This document shows, piece by piece, positions 1-7,877 of a stretch of 46,407 nucleotides of DNA (the stretch's first letter is position 1; the number at the start of each line of letters is the position of its first letter). Below the pieces are notes generated by a model that worked only from the letters and a program-made list of their open reading frames with translations, searched no databases and was not told the origin of the DNA. Both the position numbers and the translations under genes were made by a program. Source of the stretch: Saprospiraceae bacterium (GTDB lineage Bacteria > Bacteroidota > Bacteroidia > Chitinophagales > Saprospiraceae); contig JAQXDE010000063.1 of assembly GCA_029251525.1 (NCBI GenBank), positions 1 to 46,407 on the forward strand. Direction: 5' to 3'.

Positions 1-2
1 AA

Positions 3-77
3 GCTGCAAAGAAATGGAAGTTTAAAGCGGGAGATGAAGCATGTGGAACCGTAACTTATGTGATTAAACTTAAATAA
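3..77 (+). CDS. C-terminal end of a TonB-like protein (partial)
   Basis: The first 24 codons of the window form an open frame ending in TAA at 75-77. The peptide contains AAKKWKFKAGDE followed by GTVTYVIKLK. This matches the end of the TonB C-terminal domain as found in Bacteroidota energy-transducer proteins, where a K(W/F)xFxPG segment precedes a final beta strand with alternating hydrophobic residues. A strong terminator hairpin follows 25 bases later, which supports this being a true gene end. Only the last part of the domain is visible, so the full architecture (TM anchor, or BlaR1/TPR fusion) cannot be judged. Confidence 0.6.
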   Translation, partial: AAKKWKFKAGDEACGTVTYVIKLK

Positions 78-101
78 AATTATTTTAGAAAATAAATCTA
101 G

Positions 102-135
102 GGGTGAGCAATTATTTGTTCACCCTTTTTTATTT
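102..135 (+). terminator. Rho-independent terminator after the TonB-like gene
   Basis: A nine-base stem, gggtgagca (102-110) with tgttcaccc (117-125), encloses the loop attatt and is followed by a T-rich run. It includes one G-T pair. Its position shows that the GTG at 104 cannot be the start of the next gene. Confidence 0.85.
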
Positions 136-142
136 TTGGGCG

Positions 143-1447
143 ATGAAAAAAGAAAATATTTATACTCGATTTAATTCGACCTTAAATTATATGTACACAC
201 AGTTGCCTATGTTTCAGCGTGTGGGAAGTCAAGCGATGAAAAAAGACTTGACAAATATAAAATTGCTGTGTGAGCATTTGGGAAATCCTTTTGAGAAATA
301 TCCTTGCATACATATTGCAGGAACAAATGGAAAAGGTTCGACTGCTCATTTAATTAGTTCAATTTTACAAGAGCATGGATATAAAGTTGGATTATACACT
401 TCTCCTCATTATCGAGATTTTAGAGAAAGGGTTAAGGTCGATGGGAGATATGTGTCTCGAAAATATGTAGTTGATTTTGTAGAAAACAACAAAGTAGTTT
501 TTGAAAGAATAAAACCTTCCTTTTTTGAAATTACAGTTGCTTTAGCGTTTGATTTTTTTGCGAAAGAAAAAGTAGACATTGCAGTAATTGAAACAGGCTT
601 AGGAGGTCGATTAGATTCAACGAATATCATCACTCCAATTTTGAGTGTGATTACAAATATTAGTTTTGACCATCAGCAATTTTTGGGAAATACATTAAAA
701 AAAATTGCCGGGGAAAAAGCTGGAATTATCAAAAAGAATATTCCAGTTGTGATTGGTGAAACTCAAGAAGAGATCATCTTTGTTTTTGAGAAAAAAGCAA
801 AAGCGAAAAAATCTGAAATCACTTTTGCTGATCAAAATTATCGAGTAGTCAAAAAATCAGAGAACTTGACGCATACAAAATTTGATATTTTAAAAAATGG
901 GAAACCACTTTTTTTCAATCAAAAAATAAACCTTCATGGTGGTTATCAATCAAAAAATATTGCGACTGCGCTCCAAGTAATTGATTCCCTTCCTAGTAGT
1001 TTTGAGATTAAAGAGTCAAAAATTAAATCCGCTTTTTCTAATTTAAAATCATTAACAAATTTCAAAGGGCGTTGGCAAGTTTTGCAAAAATCCCCTATTG
1101 TAATTTGCGATAGTGCACATAATGAAGCAGGTTTAAGTTTGGCGATGATTCAGCTTAAGTCATTGAAATTTAGGGAGTTACACGTTGTTTTAGGGATGGT
1201 AAATGATAAGTCAATTGAAAAGATATTGAATTTTTTCCCTAAGGATGCAAATTTTTATTTTTGTAAGCCAAATATTCCAAGAGGTTTAGATATAGAAATT
1301 TTAGCTAAAAAAGCTTTGGCGCTTGGTTTAACAGGGCGACCATATTCATCTGTGAAAAATGCTTTGCGTGCCGCTAAAAAGAAAGCAGAGAAAAAAGATT
1401 TAGTTTATGTGGGAGGAAGTACCTTTGTGGTCGCAGAAGTAATTTAA
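143..1447 (+). CDS. folC: Bifunctional folylpolyglutamate synthase / dihydrofolate synthase
   Basis: Cytoplasmic Mur-ligase-family enzyme that adds glutamate to dihydropteroate and to folates. With the ATG at 143 the product is 434 residues, normal for FolC. The N-terminal LPMFQRVG segment and the P-loop GTNGKGS (about 60-66) are characteristic. ETGLGGRLDSTN and the C-terminal domain with DSAHNEAG also fit the family. The frame is open from GTG at 104, but that codon lies inside the terminator stem of the preceding gene, so 143 is chosen. The next gene starts 20 bases after the stop and may be co-transcribed. Identification rests on several family motifs and is secure. Confidence 0.95.
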   Translation: MKKENIYTRFNSTLNYMYTQLPMFQRVGSQAMKKDLTNIKLLCEHLGNPFEKYPCIHIAGTNGKGSTAHLISSILQEHGYKVGLYTSPHYRDFRERVKVDGRYVSRKYVVDFVENNKVVFERIKPSFFEITVALAFDFFAKEKVDIAVIETGLGGRLDSTNIITPILSVITNISFDHQQFLGNTLKKIAGEKAGIIKKNIPVVIGETQEEIIFVFEKKAKAKKSEITFADQNYRVVKKSENLTHTKFDILKNGKPLFFNQKINLHGGYQSKNIATALQVIDSLPSSFEIKESKIKSAFSNLKSLTNFKGRWQVLQKSPIVICDSAHNEAGLSLAMIQLKSLKFRELHVVLGMVNDKSIEKILNFFPKDANFYFCKPNIPRGLDIEILAKKALALGLTGRPYSSVKNALRAAKKKAEKKDLVYVGGSTFVVAEVI

Positions 1448-1467
1448 AATATACGATTTAATAATTA

Positions 1468-2751
1468 ATGAAAATTTTCAGATCCAATCTTGTTATTTTA
1501 TTATTGTTTTCCGTCACACTTGAGATTGGGTTGCAAACTTGGTGGAACAAGCAATGGGGTGATTATGCAAGTCCGACCATTATGTTTTTAGCAGGACTGG
1601 CAACTTGTTGGTTGGTATATCGGTTGATTGCTTTTGAGAAACCGTCAATCCCTATGACTGTAAATCATAAAATTAACGTCCGTAAAATTATTGTTATTAT
1701 TTCTTTTTTTTTGATAGGAACTATTTTGATAGGGTGGGAGTACCATCAAATTCAATTGGAATTTCCAAGTCAAGGAGATGGAACACGATCAGACGTAATC
1801 CCTTCTTTAAAAATTTATGTGCAAAGGTTTTTGTCAGGTGAGTATCCGTATCAACCATTGGTCTTTAATGGTTGGACGGTGATGCCTACTTATTTTCCAA
1901 TGATGTGGTTGCCTTATTGTTTTTCGGAAATACTCGAAATAGATTATCGTTGGACAGCTTATTTATTTTTTCTGATTCCGCTATTTATGCTTCAATGGCA
2001 ATTGATAAAACAAGATATTTCGCTTTTTGAGATAGGATTAAAAGTAGCACTTCCGTTTATTTTTCTTTTTTTGTATGTTGAACATTTTCCAGATGTTTTA
2101 GGATATGGAGTTGAATTAATGCCTGTGGGATTGTACTTTATATTGGTGTTGTCTATGAAATGGAAAAAATCATATTGGGTGGCATTTCCCATTGTTTTGG
2201 TTTTGATGTCGAGATATGCCTTTACATTTTGGTTGCCAGTTTATTTATTAACGATCTGGATGGAGCGAGGATTTAAAGATGTTTTTAAGGTTTCTTTATG
2301 GGTGCTTGGAGGAGTTTTGGTAGTTTATGTTATTCCATTTTTATCAAAAAACTGGGATGTTTTTTTTGAAGGTTTAGCCTATTATGGCAAAACAGCGGAG
2401 ACTGCTTGGCAATGGCAACGAGAGGATGGAAGACCTTTGATTTTGATAAATGGTTTAAGTCATGCCATTTACTTTTATGATTTTGTGGATGGTGATTTAA
2501 TGAATCGTTTAAGATTAAATCGACTTGTTCATCTAGGAATGTGTTTGATTGTAGCGGCTGGAGTATTTTATTATTATTGGAAAAATCGAAAACGAGGACT
2601 AAATGTCTCAATTTATCTCCTGATTGGATTAAAGTTATATTTGGTTGTTTTCTATAGTTTTTTCTATGTCCCATTTTCTTATCTGTTTATGTTACCTATG
2701 TTTTTAACTATTCCATTACTATATCAAATACGGTTTTTTTCTAATTCATAA
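1468..2751 (+). CDS. Polytopic membrane protein, possibly a GT-C-type glycosyltransferase
   Basis: The 427-residue product has about ten hydrophobic segments spread along its length. Its first external loop is acidic (QGDGTRSDVIPSLKIY, about 98-113), followed by GEYPYQP. That arrangement, an early periplasmic loop with Asp and then a YPY-type segment, recalls GT-C glycosyltransferases of the DUF2029/GT87 kind, but I see no decisive motif. It follows folC by 20 bases on the same strand. It could equally be a lineage-specific membrane protein of unknown role. The ATG at 1468 is the first start after an in-frame stop. Confidence 0.6.
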   Translation: MKIFRSNLVILLLFSVTLEIGLQTWWNKQWGDYASPTIMFLAGLATCWLVYRLIAFEKPSIPMTVNHKINVRKIIVIISFFLIGTILIGWEYHQIQLEFPSQGDGTRSDVIPSLKIYVQRFLSGEYPYQPLVFNGWTVMPTYFPMMWLPYCFSEILEIDYRWTAYLFFLIPLFMLQWQLIKQDISLFEIGLKVALPFIFLFLYVEHFPDVLGYGVELMPVGLYFILVLSMKWKKSYWVAFPIVLVLMSRYAFTFWLPVYLLTIWMERGFKDVFKVSLWVLGGVLVVYVIPFLSKNWDVFFEGLAYYGKTAETAWQWQREDGRPLILINGLSHAIYFYDFVDGDLMNRLRLNRLVHLGMCLIVAAGVFYYYWKNRKRGLNVSIYLLIGLKLYLVVFYSFFYVPFSYLFMLPMFLTIPLLYQIRFFSNS

Positions 2752-3079
2752 TGACTATTAACGGTTAAAGAGGCTGTAATTTAGATTATGTAATCTAATC
2801 TGTGAGATAGTATTAAAAACAAAGCAAAGGAAATTAAAGCCATTATTGATTGAAATTTTAGATGAATGCAATAAAATTAAAGAGGATATGGAAACCTAAT
2901 GATTACTTATTATTTAATATGATTTTTGTACATATAATAAAAAATGTTATTTTTACGTATGAGACTCAATTGTTTTTATTCTCTTAAAAACAATAAAGAT
3001 ATTTCATCAATCACGCCTAGAATAATTTTAAAAAGTTAGTAGATTTTCACTACAATTTATTTAATTGAAACTTTAGGTA
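2752..3079. other. Gene-free spacer with a possible coding relic
   Basis: No ORF of gene size is present. A short hyphenated palindrome, agatta-tg-taatct, lies near 2785. Immediately after it, a 33-codon frame ending in TAA near 2899 reads like a charged helical C-terminus (KQRKLKPLLIEILDECNKIK). It has no start and no recognisable family, so it is noted only as a possible relic. Confidence 0.3.
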
Positions 3080-4675
3080 TTGTTACAAAGTAAAAAATAT
3101 TTACATCCAAACGCCATAATTGATTTTAACTTAAATGTTTTAGAATCAAATTCCTTTTTTGATGATTTTTTCAGCAACCGGAAGGATTTGAAAAAACTCC
3201 CTGTTAAAATTACAGATCTCATTGAATTCGATAATTTAAAAGAATTCAAAAAGTCGCTACATTTCATTTCTACAACAAGTAATTCTTATTCAGCTTTTCA
3301 AGGGAAAATTAAGACTGGGGAAAAGATGCAATTCATAAAGGTTACCATCAATCACTTCAAGGATGATCGAAAGAAACGGGTAAAACATGCAATAGAGTTG
3401 ACCTGCCATAAAATTGAAGATAACTCAATTGAACAAAGTATTCCTGAAAAGATACTTGCTAATTCTCAAATCGCGGTATTTACAGTTAATCGAGATTATT
3501 GCCTTACTTTTTTTAGTAAATCTGTGATTCCATTACTGAGATTTTTATTAAAAGAAAAACCGGTTATTGGAAAATCCTTTTTTATAAATGAGGAACTAGA
3601 AGAAGAATGGATAAACTATTTTAACACTATTTTTTCTGATGAAAAAATATATTTGGATAAAAGTTATCAACAAGGTGATAAAGAGTTTTGTGATCTTTTA
3701 ACTCTTTCTCCTTTAAAGAATGAAAAAAATGAAATAGAAGGTTGCACCGTCTGTGTAAATGATATCATGCACTTAAAAAAAGAGCAAATACATGATTATC
3801 AAAATCACAAAAAATTTCAATATTTGTTTGATAATAATTTTCTGGGTATTGGAATTATAGATGCAAGAAATGTGATGATTCAAGCAAATGATTCACTCTG
3901 TAAATTACTAGGTATTTCAAATAATAATTTAGAAAATATTAAGGCAATAGATTTTATTTCCAATGATGAGTTTCAACTATTGATCGATAATGTCAAGAGA
4001 ATTTACCAAAAAGAGATTTCCTGCTTTACCTGTGAATTGAAGATTAAATATGATAGTGATGTGTATAAATATACACAGATCAGTGTAAATGGCTTGTACA
4101 AAGATGATAAGTATAATGGTAGTTTAATCACAACGATGGATATTTCTGATCAAAGAGAAATTCAAATAAAAGAGCAAGAATTAAAAGGATTAAAATCTAA
4201 AGAAAAGGTCAATTTGAAACTACAATCAATACTTCAAGAAGATTTAGATTCAAGAATTAGAGAATTAACAACTAATCAAATGCTAATTGCTCAAAAGAAT
4301 AATTTGATAAGAGAGTTAGGTGAAAAATTAACACAATTATCAAAGAAACAGGAAGGTTCACTCAAGACTGAAATTAGAAAAATTGTCACTTCAATAAAAC
4401 GTCAAAATGTATTTGAAGATGATTGGGGAAATTTAAAAATTCATTTTATTAAAATGCATCCTAGTTTTTTCAATAAATTGATTGATAGAGCTCCTAAAAT
4501 AACTGAGAAAGATTTACGTCATTGTGCGTATATAAAGCTTGGTTTTTCTGCAAAAGAGACTTCAGGTTTGCTTGGAACTTTGCCTCGATCTATAGAGCAG
4601 GCAAGGTTTAGAATAAAGAAAAAACTAAAATTGCCTGTAGATCAAAAGTTGATTGAATATTTACGAAGTATTTAA
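3080..4675 (+). CDS. PAS-domain sensory regulator with C-terminal LuxR-type HTH
   Basis: The 531-residue soluble protein has three PAS-like segments (about 8-110, 120-235 and 248-358), a coiled coil (about 362-440), and a C-terminal helix-turn-helix. The last 60 residues (ITEKDLRHCAYIKLGFSAKE, then RSIEQARFRIKKKL) match the LuxR-like output domain that ends many Bacteroidota sensory proteins. It is likely a one-component transcription regulator responding to a small molecule or redox/light signal bound by a PAS domain. There is no ATG near the start. The frame opens after TAG at 3074, and TTG at 3080 leaves a nearly complete first PAS domain, so TTG is chosen. No target gene is evident; the neighbour is convergent. 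Confidence 0.8.
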   Translation: MLQSKKYLHPNAIIDFNLNVLESNSFFDDFFSNRKDLKKLPVKITDLIEFDNLKEFKKSLHFISTTSNSYSAFQGKIKTGEKMQFIKVTINHFKDDRKKRVKHAIELTCHKIEDNSIEQSIPEKILANSQIAVFTVNRDYCLTFFSKSVIPLLRFLLKEKPVIGKSFFINEELEEEWINYFNTIFSDEKIYLDKSYQQGDKEFCDLLTLSPLKNEKNEIEGCTVCVNDIMHLKKEQIHDYQNHKKFQYLFDNNFLGIGIIDARNVMIQANDSLCKLLGISNNNLENIKAIDFISNDEFQLLIDNVKRIYQKEISCFTCELKIKYDSDVYKYTQISVNGLYKDDKYNGSLITTMDISDQREIQIKEQELKGLKSKEKVNLKLQSILQEDLDSRIRELTTNQMLIAQKNNLIRELGEKLTQLSKKQEGSLKTEIRKIVTSIKRQNVFEDDWGNLKIHFIKMHPSFFNKLIDRAPKITEKDLRHCAYIKLGFSAKETSGLLGTLPRSIEQARFRIKKKLKLPVDQKLIEYLRSI

Positions 4676-4694
4676 TTATTTTATTTTTAATTCA

Positions 4695-5951
4695 TTACAA
4701 ATCCCTCCAAGTACAAAGTATTTCCTTTTGATTATTTTCTAAAAAGAGCAATATTCTTTTCGCCTCTTTTAATGAAATACTTTCATCTGTGGGTAAATTT
4801 AGTATATGATAACCAATTTTTTCAGCTAAAGGGAAACTCCCTTTCTTATAATTCCATCGACCTAAATTTTCTCTAATAGGATGGATTGGACTATTTAGCC
4901 AATCACCCAATGGAATCTGATTTTGTTGCGCTAATCTTAAAAATGTATCTTGATTTTTTACTAAAATTGGATATTTTATATAGGTATGGGTTGCATAATT
5001 AGGACAATAGATAGGAGGTATGTTGAATTTGACAAAACCATTGTTATATAGCGTAGCAACCTTTTTTCGATGTGATAAATTTTTACTAAAACATTGAAGT
5101 GCTCTGATCCCAACTTTTGCCTGAATATTAGCTCCTTTTTTTAAATAATTATTTGGCATTTCGGCATTTTCTAGTTCACCTGCATCCGAGCTTCCAGATA
5201 TGAGTCCACGTCGACTTGCCCATCTATATAATCTCAAAGCTGCCCAATAAATAGATGGTTTTAAAATATTATTTCTGATGAAAATTTGGATAGCCAACAT
5301 GATTTCATCTTTAGTGGAAGGACTTTTAAATGATTCTTGGATAAATTGAATTTTTTTTGCTAATTCTGGTTCATTACTTAAAACTATTCCACCTATTCCT
5401 GTTGAAAAAGGTTTGTTCCATTGACTTGAAAAGAAAGCAGCAGTTGCTGAGGTTCCATTTTTTCTACCTCGATAAGTCCCTCCAAATCCATGAGCACAAT
5501 CCTCTATTACTTTGATATCATATTTTTTGGCAATATCCAAAATAGGATTTAGGTCAGAGCTCAAACCAAAAGTATTTTGGGCTAAAATTACCTTAGTTTT
5601 CTCTGTAATTTTTTCCTCAATTTTTTCAACATCAATATTATATGTATTTGGGTTTATACTTGTATAAATAGGTTTGGCACCCAAATATTTTATTGCACTA
5701 GGAACAACAACGCAAGTAAAAGATGGCAAAATCACTTCATCTCCAGGCTGGATTTCCATCGCTTTCAATATACAATATAATCCTACTCGGCCTCTCCAAT
5801 AAAGAGAAACTTGAGCTGGGTCTACATCTAAAAAATCAGCAATCGCTTTTTTATATTTTTTTTTAATCAAAAGAAAATCATGTTTTAGAGATTTTATCTG
5901 CCTAGTTTGATTTTGATTTTTTTTTTGAAAAAAAGTACAAATTATGAACAC
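4695..5951 (-). CDS. DegT/DnrJ/EryC1/StrS-family PLP-dependent aminotransferase
   Basis: Fold-type I PLP enzyme of the sugar aminotransferase family, which usually makes amino sugars for surface polysaccharides. Visible landmarks are GRVGLYCILKAM, the PGDEVILPSFTC segment, the Asp of IEDCAHGFGG (about 151) that contacts the PLP ring nitrogen, and the Schiff-base lysine in SSQWNKPFSTG (about 180). Counted from GTG at 5951 it is 418 residues, about normal. The N-terminus is uncertain: there is no ATG before residue 65, and the first 30 codons include A-rich tracts (a ten-T run on the plus strand near 5921-5930). A downstream TTG or an upstream frameshift is possible. It stands alone, with no sugar-nucleotide genes beside it. 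Confidence 0.85.
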   Translation of the reverse strand: MFIICTFFQKKNQNQTRQIKSLKHDFLLIKKKYKKAIADFLDVDPAQVSLYWRGRVGLYCILKAMEIQPGDEVILPSFTCVVVPSAIKYLGAKPIYTSINPNTYNIDVEKIEEKITEKTKVILAQNTFGLSSDLNPILDIAKKYDIKVIEDCAHGFGGTYRGRKNGTSATAAFFSSQWNKPFSTGIGGIVLSNEPELAKKIQFIQESFKSPSTKDEIMLAIQIFIRNNILKPSIYWAALRLYRWASRRGLISGSSDAGELENAEMPNNYLKKGANIQAKVGIRALQCFSKNLSHRKKVATLYNNGFVKFNIPPIYCPNYATHTYIKYPILVKNQDTFLRLAQQNQIPLGDWLNSPIHPIRENLGRWNYKKGSFPLAEKIGYHILNLPTDESISLKEAKRILLFLENNQKEILCTWRDL

Positions 5952-7205
5952 GAATTCGCTTTTTTAATCAAAATACTTTTACCAAATCATTTATCGGCAC
6001 ATTTATTTATTTCGTATTCCTCTTAGAAATTGTAAAGATGGTGAAAAACTTGAATAAGATAGAAAAGAATTAAATGAAAAATAAGAGTCCTATTTAGTTT
6101 AGAAGATGGTGAATTTCCAAATGTTTTTTTGAGTCTATTTTGGTTAAAGTATCTCTTGTCACGTTTGATATTTTTACTCAAATCAATCAAGAGATCACTA
6201 TTGGATTAAGACATCAACCTAAATTAGTAAAATATCAAAGGCGGTTAAATAAAAAATAACCAGTACCATATGATATCAAAACATCAGTTTAGTGAGACCA
6301 TAAAAATTTTGTTATCTGTTTGGTTTAGTAATTTATTAGGGGTGAAATAAGGATTAGAGGCCAATCAAACACAAGGAAATATAAAATAGTAAGATATTTT
6401 ATTCCATTATTAAAAGTTATCCTATCTACCAATTTAAATATTCTTTTATCAATATTCTTAAAAATAGAAGAGACATTTGCCTAATTATGGTTTAATTGAG
6501 TGAATACCCTAGATAGTGATAATTCAGAGATTGCTTATGTATTTTGTAAACAATACATTTGTCTTATTCAAGTTCAAGGATTTCGGTATATGGAATATCC
6601 AAATGGTAATAGGTAAGCGTCACTAGTTATTTTTGAGGGGATCTAGCACCTTTTGTTTTTTTTGTTCAATGATATATCTAATGTCTTTTAATCTTTTGTT
6701 TTTTTTACCTTGGATTCATTAGATTCTATTGAAAAAATGGATATTAAATAAAAAAACATATTCAATTATTTTTTATTTGTATTTTTTTTTCTATCTTTGA
6801 TTTATCCTACGGTCAAAAAAAAGAAATAGAGATTTTATAAAAGATAACTATTCTTTTCTCACACTACATTTTATTTCTCATTTAACTTTAATTTAAAATA
6901 TATAAATAGCTATTTCCTAGCTAATTATGTTCAGATCATTTTACAATTTAACATTGTATGGTTTAATATTTGTACTTAAAAGATACAAGATATAACAAAT
7001 CCTTTTGGCAAATTAGGATTTATTTTAGCCGGATCATCGCTTTATTTTTTCAAATTCGATCAATCAATTGATAAATATTTTGTCGTAAATAGATTCCAAT
7101 TGATTGATTGAATATTAGAAACAGACTTGGATCTAATATTTTTTCAGATAAATAAATTTTCCTTTTTCAAAGTAGAATTTATTTATACCTAAAACCCGTT
7201 TTCCT
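5952..7205. other. 1.25-kb gene-free spacer, probably with decayed coding sequence
   Basis: No gene-sized ORF occurs on either strand. Two stop-interrupted stretches still look coding on the plus strand: one near 6130-6259 (ending KLVKYQRRLNKK-stop) and one near 6510-6616 (ending GFRYMEYPNGNR-stop). Neither is recognised. A TATCTTTG promoter-like octamer at 6792-6799 has no gene behind it. A 12-base inverted repeat (7059-7070 and 7097-7108) lies about 100 bases before the next gene. Confidence 0.4.
7059..7108. repeat. 12-base inverted repeat upstream of the PKD-protein gene
   Basis: atcaatcaattg (7059-7070) and its exact complement caattgattgat (7097-7108) are separated by 26 bases. The left arm runs into an ATCAATTGAT palindrome. 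It could be an operator or a structured leader for the gene at 7206; no T-run follows, so it is not a terminator. Confidence 0.4.
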
Positions 7206-7790
7206 ATGGATAAAAATTACAAATTTCAATCTAAATCAAATTTAAATTTTGACGAGTCAGTCGGACAACTCACTGATTTGCAGATGACATATAAACACAA
7301 TCGACGTAGAAATGAAATTCTTAATGGATTTGTTTTTATGATAGGGATTGCTGGTTTTATAGTGGTATTTATGTTACCTCGTGATGGTGTTTTCAATAAT
7401 GGTAAATTAGAAAAGTCATTTTCCAATTCCAGTCAATTTGCCTCTAGTTCACTTGCTTTAACTCAAAATACTGAGGATGTCGAACCGGTAGATTTAATGG
7501 TCGAAAATCCAATTAGCATCTCAGGCTATTATGAGGTAGGAGAAATTTTGAAATTTGAATTAAATACCTACAAATCCGACAGTAAAGTAGGATATGTGAT
7601 CCATTTTGGTAATGGAGATTCTGTAGAGATGTCAGAAAAGATTACAAGTTATGTGTATCCCCGAGCTGGAAAATTTGAGGTCAAGGTAATGGCGAAATTC
7701 CAACAAGAATCTAAGGAAATATTTAGCGACCAAATCAGGATTGATGATGCAATCGTTGTTAATATAGAAGCTTTTGCAGAATTAAATTGA
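7206..7790 (+). CDS. Single-pass membrane protein with a PKD-like domain
   Basis: The 194-residue protein has a charged N-terminal cytoplasmic stretch of about 36 residues. One hydrophobic segment follows (about 37-56, GFVFMIGIAGFIVVFML), then an external Ser/Asn-rich linker. The C-terminal domain (about 100-185) ends in the PKD pattern IHFGNGDS, then SYVYPRAGKFEVKVMA. PKD domains are extracellular Ig-like folds used for binding or as spacers. The gene converges on the CotH-DUF4956 operon and shares a terminator hairpin with it, so a surface role next to that operon is plausible but unproven. ATG at 7206 is the first start. Confidence 0.65.
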   Translation: MDKNYKFQSKSNLNFDESVGQLTDLQMTYKHNRRRNEILNGFVFMIGIAGFIVVFMLPRDGVFNNGKLEKSFSNSSQFASSSLALTQNTEDVEPVDLMVENPISISGYYEVGEILKFELNTYKSDSKVGYVIHFGNGDSVEMSEKITSYVYPRAGKFEVKVMAKFQQESKEIFSDQIRIDDAIVVNIEAFAELN

Positions 7791-7805
7791 AATTAACATC
7801 CATAG

Positions 7806-7853
7806 CAAAAGAAAATGGTTCAGAATTATTTAATTCTGAACCATTTTCTTTTG
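7806..7853. terminator. Bidirectional terminator, 22-base perfect stem
   Basis: caaaagaaaatggttcagaatt (7806-7827) and its exact complement (7832-7853) enclose the four-base loop attt. The outer arm is A-rich on the left and T-rich on the right, so it can end transcription of both converging units. It lies 15 bases after the PKD gene and 24 bases beyond the CotH stop. Confidence 0.85.
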
Positions 7854-7877
7854 TTATGGAGTTGCTGATAATATTTT

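Noticed and set aside
2330-2674. Minus-strand ORF of 114 codons
   Set aside because: Antisense to the polytopic membrane protein, with low-complexity translation and no supporting signals.
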